A DNA stretch of 64,000 bases from Bacteroidota bacterium (GCA_023399595.1 JAEWOR010000008.1:62001-126000); one strand, 5' to 3'. Positions 44,428 to 53,297 are shown, numbered from the stretch's first letter. The notes: generated by a model from the letters alone, not told the origin. Translations and numbers: made by a program.

Positions 44428-45471
44428 CTAGTTGTTAGCCAACTTTGATTTAAATCCTGAATTTCCTCTTCCGTGAGAATTGTTATCTCTAGAAGGTCTT
44501 TGATTGTCATTCCTCATATTAGGAGAAGAATTTCTGTTTCCATTATTGTTTTTGAAACCTCTATTTCCTCTATCTTCTCTTTGTCCTCTAGGAGATTCTA
44601 CATTTCTTGGAGCTTGTCTTGGAGCATTATCGCTTCCTCTAAATCCACTATTATTAGCTCTTGGAGAATTTCCTCTATTATCATTACTTCTTATTCCACT
44701 GTTATTTGATCTTGGAGAATCACCTCTATTTTCATTACTTCTAAAACCACCATTATTAGTTCTAGGAGCTTCATTACTTCTGCGTGGTTCTACCCTATTT
44801 CCTCCCGTGTTAGGATTTCTAAATCCGGTATCATTTCGTCTTCCTTCATTAAAATTTCTTTTAGCTCTATTAGCAACAACTATTGTTGGATTTTTTTGTC
44901 TAAAATCTGAACGGTTTACTCTATAAATATTAATATTAACATTTCTATATCGCGGAATTACCGCAAATCTTGGAGCTGAATAATATGTTCTTCTATAATT
45001 TTGGAAGTACACAATTGGTGGACGACCATGGTAATAATTATTTTGGAAAATAACAAAAACTCTTGGTCCCATAATTCTTTCCAAAGCATAGAATCTGTCA
45101 TAATACCATCTATCCGGATTGTATCTGTAGAATCTGTTCCAAGAAGCAAAATCGCTATACAATCTGTTCAAATAAATAATTTCACGAATTTGCCAAGGCG
45201 CTAAACTTACCTGTGCAAAAAAGTTATTCCAATTAATATTAATAATGCTTCCTCTATAGTCATTATAATATCCTTGATAATAGTCATTAGGGTAATAATC
45301 CGTTGGATAATTATAGTAATAATCATCTGGAAAATAGCCTTGATCGTCATTATCATCATAATAATCATCGTCGTCATAATACCCATTATTATCCCAATTG
45401 TTATGAGGATAATGCTGCGCAAACCCCAATGTCGACAAAGATAACGCCAATCCAAAAAGTATCTTTTTCAT
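44428..45471 (-). CDS. Secreted low-complexity protein, Tyr/Asp-rich then Arg/Asn/Gly-rich
   Basis: A 347-residue exported protein starting at the ATG at 45471 (an upstream ATG would add eight residues before the signal peptide). Signal peptide residues 1-19, ending GFAQ. Residues 20-75 are dominated by Tyr and Asp (DDDDYYDDNDD, PDDYYYNYPTDYYP). Residues 80-190 are a more ordered part with WQIREIIYLNRLYSDFASW and an aromatic/Arg composition. Residues 200-347 are a disordered Arg/Asn/Gly/Ser tail with about 14-residue reiterations (NNxGxRSNxNRGxSPR). No enzyme domain. Possibly an envelope matrix, adhesive or polyanion-binding protein; this is speculation. Confidence 0.8.
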   Translation of the reverse strand: MKKILFGLALSLSTLGFAQHYPHNNWDNNGYYDDDDYYDDNDDQGYFPDDYYYNYPTDYYPNDYYQGYYNDYRGSIININWNNFFAQVSLAPWQIREIIYLNRLYSDFASWNRFYRYNPDRWYYDRFYALERIMGPRVFVIFQNNYYHGRPPIVYFQNYRRTYYSAPRFAVIPRYRNVNINIYRVNRSDFRQKNPTIVVANRAKRNFNEGRRNDTGFRNPNTGGNRVEPRRSNEAPRTNNGGFRSNENRGDSPRSNNSGIRSNDNRGNSPRANNSGFRGSDNAPRQAPRNVESPRGQREDRGNRGFKNNNGNRNSSPNMRNDNQRPSRDNNSHGRGNSGFKSKLANN

Positions 45472-45658
45472 ATCAATTTTCTTAATTTGTTTCATGAAAG
45501 AGAAAAATATCTCTACACTTCTTTTGATATCAATACAAATTAGAAGTTAAATAGAAAATTAAAAATAAAAAGATTAAAACACCAATGTGTTGATTCACAA
45601 CAATATAAAAAACTATTTCTTATATAAATAAAACTGACATGAAAAATAAAACATAAAA

Positions 45659-45686
45659 AAACCTCCCTAGGAAACTAAGAAGGTTT
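45659..45686 (-). terminator. Terminator of the T9SS type-A protein gene
   Basis: An imperfect stem (AAACCT and TAG pairing with CTA and AGGTTT, with an internal mismatch) and a T-run on the minus strand. Confidence 0.6.
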
Positions 45687-45707
45687 AAAGTTTATAATAT
45701 TCTACAA

Positions 45708-46871
45708 CTAATGTGTTACTAAGATTTTCTTATTCAAGATATTTTTACCAGACTCATCTGAAACAGCTACAATATAAGCTCCTTCAATTAAACCATTCAT
45801 TTGCACTCTATCTTCTACCACACCCAATTTTGAAGAAATATTCTGAGAATACACTTTTTTACCTCCCATATCAAAAACATCCACTCTAAGAATCCCTTTC
45901 AAGGCTTTATTTTTAATACTGACGTTAAAATACTGTTCTGTAACTCTTGTTGGATAAATATCTGCTCCCGCCAAAACCGTTGCATTTATTTTCTCATTTA
46001 AGAAATATTTACTCGCCAAATCGTAAATAGGTAATTTAATATCATTATTCAAAGCATTCGCTTGTAAAGTTTCCATATCCACTTCAAATAAAGAAAGTCC
46101 TTTTGCAGTAGCAATTACTACTTTATTATCTGCATTTACGGCTGAACCATTCACAGAATATCCGTCAGGAAGACCTTGAATTTTTCCTAAAAATTTTGCA
46201 GTTAAATCATTTACAGAAACTTTAAATACATTTCCTGAAGCAGCAAAAACATAAAAATTATTATCAGAATCCGCTACCATATCTCCACCAAAACCACTTA
46301 GCATTTCGGTGAAAGAGTTTTTACCATTAGATGCATCATCTTTTATAATTCCCAAATCAGAAACTATATAATTCCCATTTTTATTGGCTATTTTAATAAA
46401 TTGAGTTCCAGCGTTATTAATAGCATAAATATTACCGTCATAACCCGTTGTCATTCTTGTAATATGAGAATTAATATCACAAGATTTGTTCAAAACTACG
46501 GAGTTTTCAACAAGTTTCATTTCTTTGGTGTCTGGATTTAAAATATAAATATTAGACGAGAACATTGGCATGTACACCAATGTATTATCAAAAGAATTAT
46601 AGGCTAAGGTAGCCATATTGGGAGTTTGTGAATTGTTAAAAGAAGTTTTTTCTTCAGTTACCATTCCTTTTCTAGCCACCGAATACACTTTAGCATCTGA
46701 ATTAACGCTAAAAATTTCAGCTCCTGAAATTCCTTTTTTAAGATCTAAAGCACGAAAATCTTTAAAAGAAATTGTATTAACATCTTTTCCTGTAAGTGCA
46801 AACAAATCTTGCTGCGCAGAAACACTTAAACTTGCCAATAGAAAGGCCGTTGGAAGTAAATATTTTTTCAT
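45708..46871 (-). CDS. T9SS type-A sorting-domain protein, beta-propeller-like
   Basis: A 387-residue exported protein (signal peptide 1-19, ending SVSAQ). Residues 30-290 carry repeated four-stranded-like motifs (TLVYMPMFSSNIYILNP, DGNIYAINNAGTQFIKI, DNNFYVFAASGNVFKVS, KVVIATAKGLSLFEV), suggesting a beta-propeller. Residues 310-387 are a type-A C-terminal sorting domain (YPTRVTEQYFNVSI, DVFDMGGKKVYSQ, GAYIVAVSDESGK, ending KKILVTH), so it should be exported and attached by the type IX system. A long-range inverted repeat frames its leader. Confidence 0.85.
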   Translation of the reverse strand: MKKYLLPTAFLLASLSVSAQQDLFALTGKDVNTISFKDFRALDLKKGISGAEIFSVNSDAKVYSVARKGMVTEEKTSFNNSQTPNMATLAYNSFDNTLVYMPMFSSNIYILNPDTKEMKLVENSVVLNKSCDINSHITRMTTGYDGNIYAINNAGTQFIKIANKNGNYIVSDLGIIKDDASNGKNSFTEMLSGFGGDMVADSDNNFYVFAASGNVFKVSVNDLTAKFLGKIQGLPDGYSVNGSAVNADNKVVIATAKGLSLFEVDMETLQANALNNDIKLPIYDLASKYFLNEKINATVLAGADIYPTRVTEQYFNVSIKNKALKGILRVDVFDMGGKKVYSQNISSKLGVVEDRVQMNGLIEGAYIVAVSDESGKNILNKKILVTH

Positions 46872-46947
46872 AATAATAGGATTTTATGTGATAACTAAAC
46901 ACTAAATTACGCAATTTTCAAATTAAAACACACAAAATCCTATTATT
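46872..46947. repeat. 14-bp inverted repeat framing the leader of the T9SS type-A gene
   Basis: AATAATAGGATTTT (46872-46885), directly next to the start codon, is repeated inverted at 46934-46947 with 48 nt between. It could be the cysS terminator, an operator pair, or an mRNA stem that hides the start region. Confidence 0.7.
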
Positions 46948-46955
46948 TATTAAAA

Positions 46956-48422
46956 TTAATTCAAAACATAAGTTGTTCCTTCTCTCCCATCTTTCAGCTC
47001 TATTCCTTCTGCAAGTAATTTATCTCTAATTTGGTCGGAGAGTTCGAAATTTTTAGCTTTTCTAGCTTGATTTCTCAATTCAATAAGTACGTTTAAAGCT
47101 TGATCCAACTTTTCGTTGTTATTTTCTTCGACTTCTTTTAAACCTAAAACATCAAAAATAAAAGCATTGAGTAGAGTTTTCAAATCTTCTAAATCTTGAG
47201 AAGAAATTGTTTCTTTACCATCTTTTAGTTTGAAAATAAAACTTACCGCTTCAAATAAATATGAAATTAAAATCGGTGAATTGAAATCATCATTTAAAGC
47301 TTCATAGCATTTTTCTTTCCAAGCTTTTACGTCAAAACTTGATGAATTTGAGATGGGAAACTCAAAACTTGAAACCAATTTCAAAGCTTCCATTAATCTA
47401 GCAAACCCTTTTTCGCTAGCTAACATGGCTTCGTTAGAAATATCCAGAACACTTCTATAATGCGCTTGTAGAAAACAAAATCTTACAACTGTTGGTGAAA
47501 ACGGCTTTTCGAAGAAATCATTATCTCCAGAAACCAATTGCATTGGAAGGATATAATTTCCAGTGGATTTACTCATACGCTGTCCGTTCATGGTCAACAT
47601 ATTCGCATGCATCCAATATTTTACGGGTTCTACGCCATTACAAGCTTTTCCTTGCGCTATTTCGCACTCATGATGGGGAAATTTAAGATCCATTCCGCCA
47701 CCGTGAATATCAAAATGATCACCCAAATATTTTGTACTCATAGCCGTACATTCCAAATGCCATCCCGGGAAACCTTCTCCCCAAGGTGAGTTCCAACGCA
47801 TAATATGGGCTGGAGAAGCTTTTTTCCAAAGCGCAAAATCCTGAGGATTTTTCTTCTCGCCTTGTCCATCTAAATCGCGGGTGTTGGCAAAAAGCTCTTC
47901 AATATTTCTTTTAGAGAGTTCGCCATACTCCAAACCTCTATTATTGTATTCTAAAACATCAAAATAAACCGAACCATTACTTTCATAAGCAAAACCTTTA
48001 TCTATAAGCTTTTGAGTGAGTTCTATCTGCTCCAAAATATGTCCCGTTGCAGTAGGTTCAATGGTAGGAGGAAGTAAATTGAAAGTTTCAAGAACTTTAT
48101 GAAAATCAACCGTATATTTTTGTACAATTTCCATGGGCTCAAGCTTTTCAAGGCGAGATTGTTTTACAAACCTGTCGTTATCTACATCTCCGTCGTCTGT
48201 TAAATGACCTGCATCGGTAATATTACGAACGTAACGAACTTTGTAACCTAAATGCACTAAAGAACGGTACACAAAATCAAAGGAAAGGAAAGTTCTTACA
48301 TTTCCTAAATGCACATTGCTGTAAACGGTGGGTCCACAAACGTACATTCCTACATTTCTTTCTAAAATAGGTTTGAATATTTCTTTTTCTCCTGAAAGAG
48401 AATTATATATTTTTAGTTGCAT
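46956..48422 (-). CDS. cysS: Cysteinyl-tRNA synthetase
   Basis: A 488-residue class I aminoacyl-tRNA synthetase. The HIGH-type motif is HLGNVRTF after VCGPTVYSN, the zinc-binding Cys is in GMYVCGPTVY, and GWHLECTAMS, GGGMDLKFPHHECEIAQ and the KMSKS-type QRMSKSTGN are all present. The C-terminal DALR-like region is normal. Single gene; folE follows divergently spaced on the same strand upstream. Confidence 0.97.
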   Translation of the reverse strand: MQLKIYNSLSGEKEIFKPILERNVGMYVCGPTVYSNVHLGNVRTFLSFDFVYRSLVHLGYKVRYVRNITDAGHLTDDGDVDNDRFVKQSRLEKLEPMEIVQKYTVDFHKVLETFNLLPPTIEPTATGHILEQIELTQKLIDKGFAYESNGSVYFDVLEYNNRGLEYGELSKRNIEELFANTRDLDGQGEKKNPQDFALWKKASPAHIMRWNSPWGEGFPGWHLECTAMSTKYLGDHFDIHGGGMDLKFPHHECEIAQGKACNGVEPVKYWMHANMLTMNGQRMSKSTGNYILPMQLVSGDNDFFEKPFSPTVVRFCFLQAHYRSVLDISNEAMLASEKGFARLMEALKLVSSFEFPISNSSSFDVKAWKEKCYEALNDDFNSPILISYLFEAVSFIFKLKDGKETISSQDLEDLKTLLNAFIFDVLGLKEVEENNNEKLDQALNVLIELRNQARKAKNFELSDQIRDKLLAEGIELKDGREGTTYVLN

Positions 48423-48488
48423 TGTTTTTAATTGAAAGATTGAAAAAAATTAATGATTTTTAAAGTAGATTTAACAAAAAAAACATCA

Positions 48489-48506
48489 ACAACATATAAT
48501 TGTTGT
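48489..48506 (-). terminator. Possible terminator of folE
   Basis: A 6-bp stem (ACAACA with TGTTGT) with TATAAT loop; a T-run of eight or nine follows on the minus strand within 10 nt. A weak stem, so moderate support. Confidence 0.45.
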
Positions 48507-48581
48507 AACAATAATTTGGTGATGAATTTTCCTAAACTTTCTCATTTTTTTATTTTCAAATTAACTTATTCTCAGATTAAA

Positions 48582-49247
48582 TTAATCAAATTTATGGTGG
48601 GTTCCTACATAATGCAAGAACTCTTGTCTTGTAATAGGATTGGTTCTGAAAATACCACTTAATTCTGCTGTAATCGTAGAGCTTGCAGTATCTTTAATCC
48701 CTCTGCAATTCACACAAAGATGTCTTGCATCTATAATACAAGCCACATCTTTTGTTCCCAAAGCTTCTTTCAGAGCATCTACAATTTGCATCGTTAAACG
48801 CTCCTGAACTTGAGGTCTTTTAGCGTAATAATCTACAATCCTATTAATTTTAGAAAGCCCAATTACTTCCCCATTAGAAATATAAGCCACATGCGCTTTC
48901 CCAATAATAGGTAAAAAATGATGCTCACAGAATGAATACACCGTAATATCTTTTTCCACCAACATTTGGCGGTATTTGTATTTATTAGAAAAAGTAGAAA
49001 TTCCGGGTTTATTTTCGGGTAACAAGCCACCAAAAATCTCATTAACATACATTTTAGCTACACGTTTAGGAGAATCTTTTAAAGAGTCATCCGTCATATC
49101 CAAACCTAAAGTATGCATAATTTCTCCAAAAAGTTGTTCTATTTTACTAACTTTCTCTTCGGGTGACAAATCAAAAGCATCATTTCTTATAGGTGTATGC
49201 TCTTTTCCGGAGAAAATATCATCATCATGATCATTAAAATCAACCAT
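48582..49247 (-). CDS. folE: GTP cyclohydrolase I
   Basis: A 221-residue FolE, which turns GTP into dihydroneopterin triphosphate for folate/pterin synthesis. Zinc and active-site signatures are CEHHFLPIIGKAHVAYI and DARHLCVNCRGIKD, with QVQERLTMQI between them. The ATG at 49247 starts MVDFNDHDDD; the frame is open further to 49379, but that would overlap the divergent gene at 49344 and adds hydrophobic residues not typical of the family. Its N-terminal acidic segment (FNDHDDDIFSG) is longer than in E. coli. Confidence 0.94.
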   Translation of the reverse strand: MVDFNDHDDDIFSGKEHTPIRNDAFDLSPEEKVSKIEQLFGEIMHTLGLDMTDDSLKDSPKRVAKMYVNEIFGGLLPENKPGISTFSNKYKYRQMLVEKDITVYSFCEHHFLPIIGKAHVAYISNGEVIGLSKINRIVDYYAKRPQVQERLTMQIVDALKEALGTKDVACIIDARHLCVNCRGIKDTASSTITAELSGIFRTNPITRQEFLHYVGTHHKFD

Positions 49248-49264
49248 TTTTATAAATTTGGAAA

Positions 49265-49272
49265 CAAAAATA
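49265..49272 (-). promoter_or_regulatory. Possible -7 box of folE
   Basis: Minus-strand TATTTTTG (TAnnTTTG), 17 nt before the folE start codon. No well-spaced TTG was found upstream. Confidence 0.4.
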
Positions 49273-49343
49273 CGGATAATATTGAAGTTATTTTCCATAT
49301 TAAAACAAAAAATATTACCTTTCGCATTCTGTGAAAATATGTT

Positions 49344-50498
49344 ATGATTACTGTAGAAAGCGTAAAAAATAAAAACCAAATAAAAGACTTTCTTGACTTT
49401 CCATCCCAGCTATTCAAGACTGATAAAAACTATATTCGACCATTAGACCAAGATATTGAAGCTGTTTTTGATGCTTCCAAAAATAAATTATTCCAAACGG
49501 GAGAAGGTGAGCGCTTTCTTTTTAAAAATTCACAAAATGAAATTGTTGGTAAAGTTGCCGTTTTTGTAAACCCTCAATACAAACAAGATTTTCCAACGGG
49601 AGGAATGGGATTTTTCGACTGTATTTATGATCAAAATACCGCAAACTTCATCTTTGATTTCTGCAAAAAATGGCTTCAGGAAAGAGGTATGGAAGCTATG
49701 GATGGTTCCATCAATTTTGGAGAAAGAGATAAATTTTGGGGACTTCTTATTGAAGGTTTTACAGAACCTTTATACGGTATGAACTACAATCCTCCTTACT
49801 ACAAGGAACTTTTTGAAAACTATGGTTTCCAAATTTATTTCCATCAACTTTGTTACAGTCGACCTATTCATACGGAGGTTTCTAGGGTATTTACCTTAAT
49901 GCACGAAAAATACAAAAGGAATCCTTCTATCACAGCAAAAGCCATGAAAAAAAATAATCTCGAAAAATTTGCAAAAGATTTTACAGAGATTTACAACAAA
50001 GCTTGGGCATCTCATGGTGAAGGCAAACAAATGGAATATCCAAAGATTTTGAAAACGTTTAAAATGATGAAACCCGTTTTAAATGAACATATTTCTTGGT
50101 TTGTCTACGAAAACGAAAAACCCATTGCCATGTGGATTAATATTCCGGATTTGAACCAATGGTTTAAATATTTGAAAGGAAAATTTGGACTATGGGAAAA
50201 AATTAAATTTTTGTTCATTAAAAACACCATTAAAAACACCAAAATGGTAGGTTTAGTTTTTGGTGTAGTTCCAGAATGGCAAAAAAAAGGGATTGACGGT
50301 TATATGATTATGGAAGGGACATTGCACCTGAGAAAACATACACATTTTATCAATACAGAACTGCAATGGATAGGGGATTTCAATCCTAAAATGACCAAAA
50401 TAGCAGAGAGTTTAGATACTCAAGTTACACGAAAATTAGCCACATACAGATACTTATTCAACAGAGAAAAATCGTTTGAAAGACATAAAATGTTGTAG
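49344..50498 (+). CDS. GNAT-like acyltransferase of unknown substrate
   Basis: A 384-residue cytoplasmic protein of a family common in Bacteroidetes with a C-terminal GNAT-like half: FVYENEKPIAMWINIPD, the acyl-CoA-loop-like VVPEWQKKGIDGYMI, and the terminal helix. The N-terminal half includes FLDFPSQLFKTDKNYIRP and GFFDCIYDQNTANFIFDF, typical of these tandem GNAT-type proteins. The substrate is unknown. It has its own terminator and is divergent from folE. Confidence 0.75.
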   Translation: MITVESVKNKNQIKDFLDFPSQLFKTDKNYIRPLDQDIEAVFDASKNKLFQTGEGERFLFKNSQNEIVGKVAVFVNPQYKQDFPTGGMGFFDCIYDQNTANFIFDFCKKWLQERGMEAMDGSINFGERDKFWGLLIEGFTEPLYGMNYNPPYYKELFENYGFQIYFHQLCYSRPIHTEVSRVFTLMHEKYKRNPSITAKAMKKNNLEKFAKDFTEIYNKAWASHGEGKQMEYPKILKTFKMMKPVLNEHISWFVYENEKPIAMWINIPDLNQWFKYLKGKFGLWEKIKFLFIKNTIKNTKMVGLVFGVVPEWQKKGIDGYMIMEGTLHLRKHTHFINTELQWIGDFNPKMTKIAESLDTQVTRKLATYRYLFNREKSFERHKML

Positions 50499-50523
50499 AA
50501 ATTTTTGGACAAGATGGGGCACC

Positions 50524-50555
50524 AAAAAAGAAAATAATCAGTTATTTTCTTTTTT
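50524..50555 (+). terminator. Intrinsic terminator before the methionine operon
   Basis: A perfect 14-bp stem (six A, GAAAATAA with its complement ending in six T) and a TCAG loop. It isolates the methionine operon from the upstream gene. Confidence 0.85.
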
Positions 50556-50570
50556 ATTGTAAAAAACTAC

Positions 50571-50578
50571 TACATTTG
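50571..50578 (+). promoter_or_regulatory. -7 box of the methionine operon
   Basis: TACATTTG, a perfect TAnnTTTG, 33 nt before the riboswitch aptamer and directly after the previous terminator. The nearest TTG (50557-50559) is too close; no ideal -33 box. Confidence 0.6.
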
Positions 50579-50610
50579 CAACATAGTAGTTCATTTACAT
50601 ACTTGAAAAT

Positions 50611-50714
50611 GTTATCAAGAAAGGTGGAGGGAATAGACCCAAAGAAGCCTTAGCAACCCTTCGGAAACGAAGAAGGTGCTACATTCTACTCAATTTAATT
50701 TGAAGAGAGATAAC
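50611..50714 (+). promoter_or_regulatory. SAM-I (S-box) riboswitch
   Basis: The conserved S-box elements are in order: P1 5' strand GTTATC (50611-50616), AAGAAAGGTGGAGGGA, AAGCCTTAGCAACC, the P3 hairpin CTTCG-GAAA-CGAAG (50660-50673), GGTGCTACATTC, and AGAGAGATAAC closing P1 (50709-50714). The aptamer binds S-adenosylmethionine and shuts down methionine genes when SAM is plentiful. Downstream I see no classical terminator; instead GTAGCA (50747-50752) can pair with TGCTAC inside the aptamer (50677-50682). That offers a possible switch, but it is only 6 bp. It heads a seven-gene operon for methionine synthesis. Confidence 0.9.
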
Positions 50715-50777
50715 GAAGAAATTTTATTTTTATTCTACTTTACTTGGTAGCATTTTCAGTTTTTAAATATTTAGAAA

Positions 50778-51716
50778 TTGAAAATTTTGTTACAAAACAT
50801 CCTTTTAAAAGATTTTACAACCAACTCTGGGAAAACCTATAATCTTCCTTTGAGCTATCAGACATTTGGTAAAAAGCTACACAGCGCCCCCATTGTCTTA
50901 ATTAACCATGCCCTTACGGGAAACTCTAACGTTGCTGGAGAAAACGGTTGGTGGAAAGAAATAGTTGGCAAAAATAAACCCATCAATTTAAATCAATTTA
51001 CTGTTATTTGTTTCAACATTCCAGGAAATGGTTTTGATGATTTTTATATTGAAAACCATCAAGATTTTACACTTCAAGACATCGCAAGAATATTTATTGA
51101 AGGTTTAAAAGCTTTAGAAATTTCAAAACTACATTGCATTATCGCAGGCTCTATCGGCGGTTCTATTGGATGGGAACTTCTTGCATTAGAGCCAAAAATT
51201 ACAAATATTTTCATTCCAATTGCTACAGATTACAAAACATCCGACTGGCTTTTTGCACAATGTTTTGTTCAAAAAAACTTATTAGAAAGTTCAGAAAAAC
51301 CTCTTGAAAAAGCAAGAATTCACGCCATGTTGTGTTACAGAACTCCAGAATCTTTAAACTTAAGATTTAAGCGTGAGAAATTAAAAAATGGAACTTTTAA
51401 ATCCTATGATTGGTTAGATTATCACGGAAATGCTTTGAAAAAAAGATTCTCTTTAAAAGCCTACCAATTGGTGAATCATCTTTTAATAAACATCAATGTT
51501 TCTGAAGAAAAACTCAGTAAAATAGAAGCTAACATACACCTTATTTCCATTGATTCTGATTTGTTTTTCCCGGCATTTGAAATTAAAAAAACCTTTGAAT
51601 TCCTCAACAACAAAAATAAAAATGTTCACTACCACGAAATGCAGTCCATACACGGTCACGACGCATTTTTAATGGAATACGAACAACTTTCTCACATTTT
51701 AAAAAATATAATATAA
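50778..51716 (+). CDS. Homoserine O-acetyltransferase (MetX-like alpha/beta hydrolase)
   Basis: A 312-residue alpha/beta-hydrolase that activates homoserine as acetyl- or succinyl-homoserine. LINHALTGNSNVAG carries the oxyanion region, the nucleophile elbow is AGSIGGSIG, catalytic Asp is in SIDSDLFFP, and His is in HGHDAFL. It is shorter than classic MetX (about 350-380 residues). The start is TTG at 50778: a TAG stop lies two codons upstream in frame, and no ATG precedes the conserved N-terminus. It is the first gene after the SAM riboswitch, and its stop overlaps the next ATG by one base. Confidence 0.88.
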   Translation: MKILLQNILLKDFTTNSGKTYNLPLSYQTFGKKLHSAPIVLINHALTGNSNVAGENGWWKEIVGKNKPINLNQFTVICFNIPGNGFDDFYIENHQDFTLQDIARIFIEGLKALEISKLHCIIAGSIGGSIGWELLALEPKITNIFIPIATDYKTSDWLFAQCFVQKNLLESSEKPLEKARIHAMLCYRTPESLNLRFKREKLKNGTFKSYDWLDYHGNALKKRFSLKAYQLVNHLLININVSEEKLSKIEANIHLISIDSDLFFPAFEIKKTFEFLNNKNKNVHYHEMQSIHGHDAFLMEYEQLSHILKNII

Positions 51717-53260
51717 TGAAACATAAAAACGAAGTAAAAGTCTTTAAGAATAGATCCATCATAAAATTTGAAGGCAAAAATTTCCTCGGTGAAATTGGTG
51801 TTGATGGAAGAATTTTTAAAGCATTAACATTGGCGAGAATTAGCGTTGGCGTTATTTCTCAACAAGCTATAGAAAATGGAATTTCCGTTTTGGTGAATGA
51901 TGCAGATTCCGAAAAAGCCGTGAACTGTCTTATTAACGAGTTTGAAGCGGAAAGAAAAAAAGGCAGCGTAAGTCTAATTTATAGTATTAATAATGTTTCT
52001 GTAATAGGTTTTGTAACCGAAGATTACAACAAAATAGCAACTGAACTGGCGAGAAACAACATCTTCCCTTTAATTTTAAATCAGGTAGCTTCAGAAAAAC
52101 GAGTGAATATTGTAGTGGCTTCTTCTCAGGATGAAAAAGCTAAAAATATTATTGAAGCAGAAATTTTCGGGAGACCCAAAACCGTTCATCTTGCACTTTT
52201 CGGACATGGAAATGTGGGTGGCGCATTAATTAACCAAATTTTAGACTCTTCTTTGGATATTAAACGCAGAAAAAATCTGAATTTAAAAATATTTGCGGTT
52301 TCAAATTCTAAAAAGTTTATCGTTAATAAAAATGGAATTCAAGAAGATTGGCTTCAAAATATCGAAAACTCAGATCGAGTAGCTTCCCCAGAAGAAATTA
52401 TTTTGTTCGCGAAAGAAAATCACCTGGAAAACCTCATCGCTATTGATAATACAGCCAATAAAGATTTTGTTTCCAACTACGTTAATTTTGCAGAAAATGG
52501 TTTCGACATTGTTTCTTCCAATAAAGTTTTCAACACTTTACCCATTGAGAAATACAAAAGTTTTAGAAATACTTTAATTAAAAACAACAAAAAATATCTT
52601 TACGAAACCAATGTAGGAGCTGGTTTACCATTAATTGACACCATTAAACTTCTGCACTTATCTGGCGAAAATATCACAAGAATTAAAGGCGTTTTTTCTG
52701 GTACATTAAGCTATGTTTTCAATCAGTTTTCAATAAGAAACGACAAATTTTCTACCATCATTAAAGAAGCTATGGAGAAAGGATTTACAGAACCAGATCC
52801 GCGAGAAGACTTATCAGGAAATGATGTTGCCCGGAAACTTTTAATTCTTGCCAGAGAACTCGACTTGATTAATGAGTTTGAAGACATCAACATTAAAAAT
52901 CTAGTTTCCGATCATTTACTTCCTATCTCAAAAGAAAATTTTATTAATAGACTCGAAGAACTAGATGAAACCTTCCAAAAAATTAAGGATGCACAAGAAC
53001 CCAACCATGTTTTACGCTACACAGGAGATTTACATGGAGATTTAAGCAAAGACAAAGGTCAACTTGATGTGAATTTAGTTTCCGTACCAGCAAATTCAGC
53101 TTTGGGACAATTAAAAGGATCCGATTCAATTTTTGAAATATTTACCGAAAGCTACGGCGAACAGCCTATTGTGATAATGGGAGCAGGAGCGGGAGCCAAT
53201 GTAACAGCGAGAGGTGTTTTTGGTGATATTTTAAGACTCAGTGAAACAAAACTGATTTGA
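51716..53260 (+). CDS. Homoserine dehydrogenase with ACT-only N-terminal region (truncated ThrA)
   Basis: A 514-residue protein. Residues 1-145 match the ACT regulatory region of bifunctional aspartokinase-homoserine dehydrogenase (NRSIIKFEGKNFLGEIGVDGR, VGVISQQAIENGISVLV, VSVIGFVTEDYNKIATELA), but the aspartokinase catalytic domain is absent. From 150 the homoserine dehydrogenase is complete: HLALFGHGNVGGALI, SSNKVFN, and NVGAGLPLIDTIKLL with SGTLSYVFNQFS. It reduces aspartate semialdehyde to homoserine. The ACT part may bind methionine or threonine as feedback signal; this is inference. A separate aspartokinase must exist elsewhere. Confidence 0.88.
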   Translation: MKHKNEVKVFKNRSIIKFEGKNFLGEIGVDGRIFKALTLARISVGVISQQAIENGISVLVNDADSEKAVNCLINEFEAERKKGSVSLIYSINNVSVIGFVTEDYNKIATELARNNIFPLILNQVASEKRVNIVVASSQDEKAKNIIEAEIFGRPKTVHLALFGHGNVGGALINQILDSSLDIKRRKNLNLKIFAVSNSKKFIVNKNGIQEDWLQNIENSDRVASPEEIILFAKENHLENLIAIDNTANKDFVSNYVNFAENGFDIVSSNKVFNTLPIEKYKSFRNTLIKNNKKYLYETNVGAGLPLIDTIKLLHLSGENITRIKGVFSGTLSYVFNQFSIRNDKFSTIIKEAMEKGFTEPDPREDLSGNDVARKLLILARELDLINEFEDINIKNLVSDHLLPISKENFINRLEELDETFQKIKDAQEPNHVLRYTGDLHGDLSKDKGQLDVNLVSVPANSALGQLKGSDSIFEIFTESYGEQPIVIMGAGAGANVTARGVFGDILRLSETKLI

Positions 53261-53297
53261 AATTCAAGATTCAAGAGATAACTAAAGATAAATAGAA

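Noticed and set aside
44473..44926. Ser/Ile- and Leu/Pro-rich plus-strand frames opposite the Arg/Asn-rich tail
   Set aside because: They arise from complementing the low-complexity codons of the real gene.
49248..49379. Upstream extension of folE
   Set aside because: It would run into the divergent GNAT-like gene and has no family support; the start at 49247 fits.
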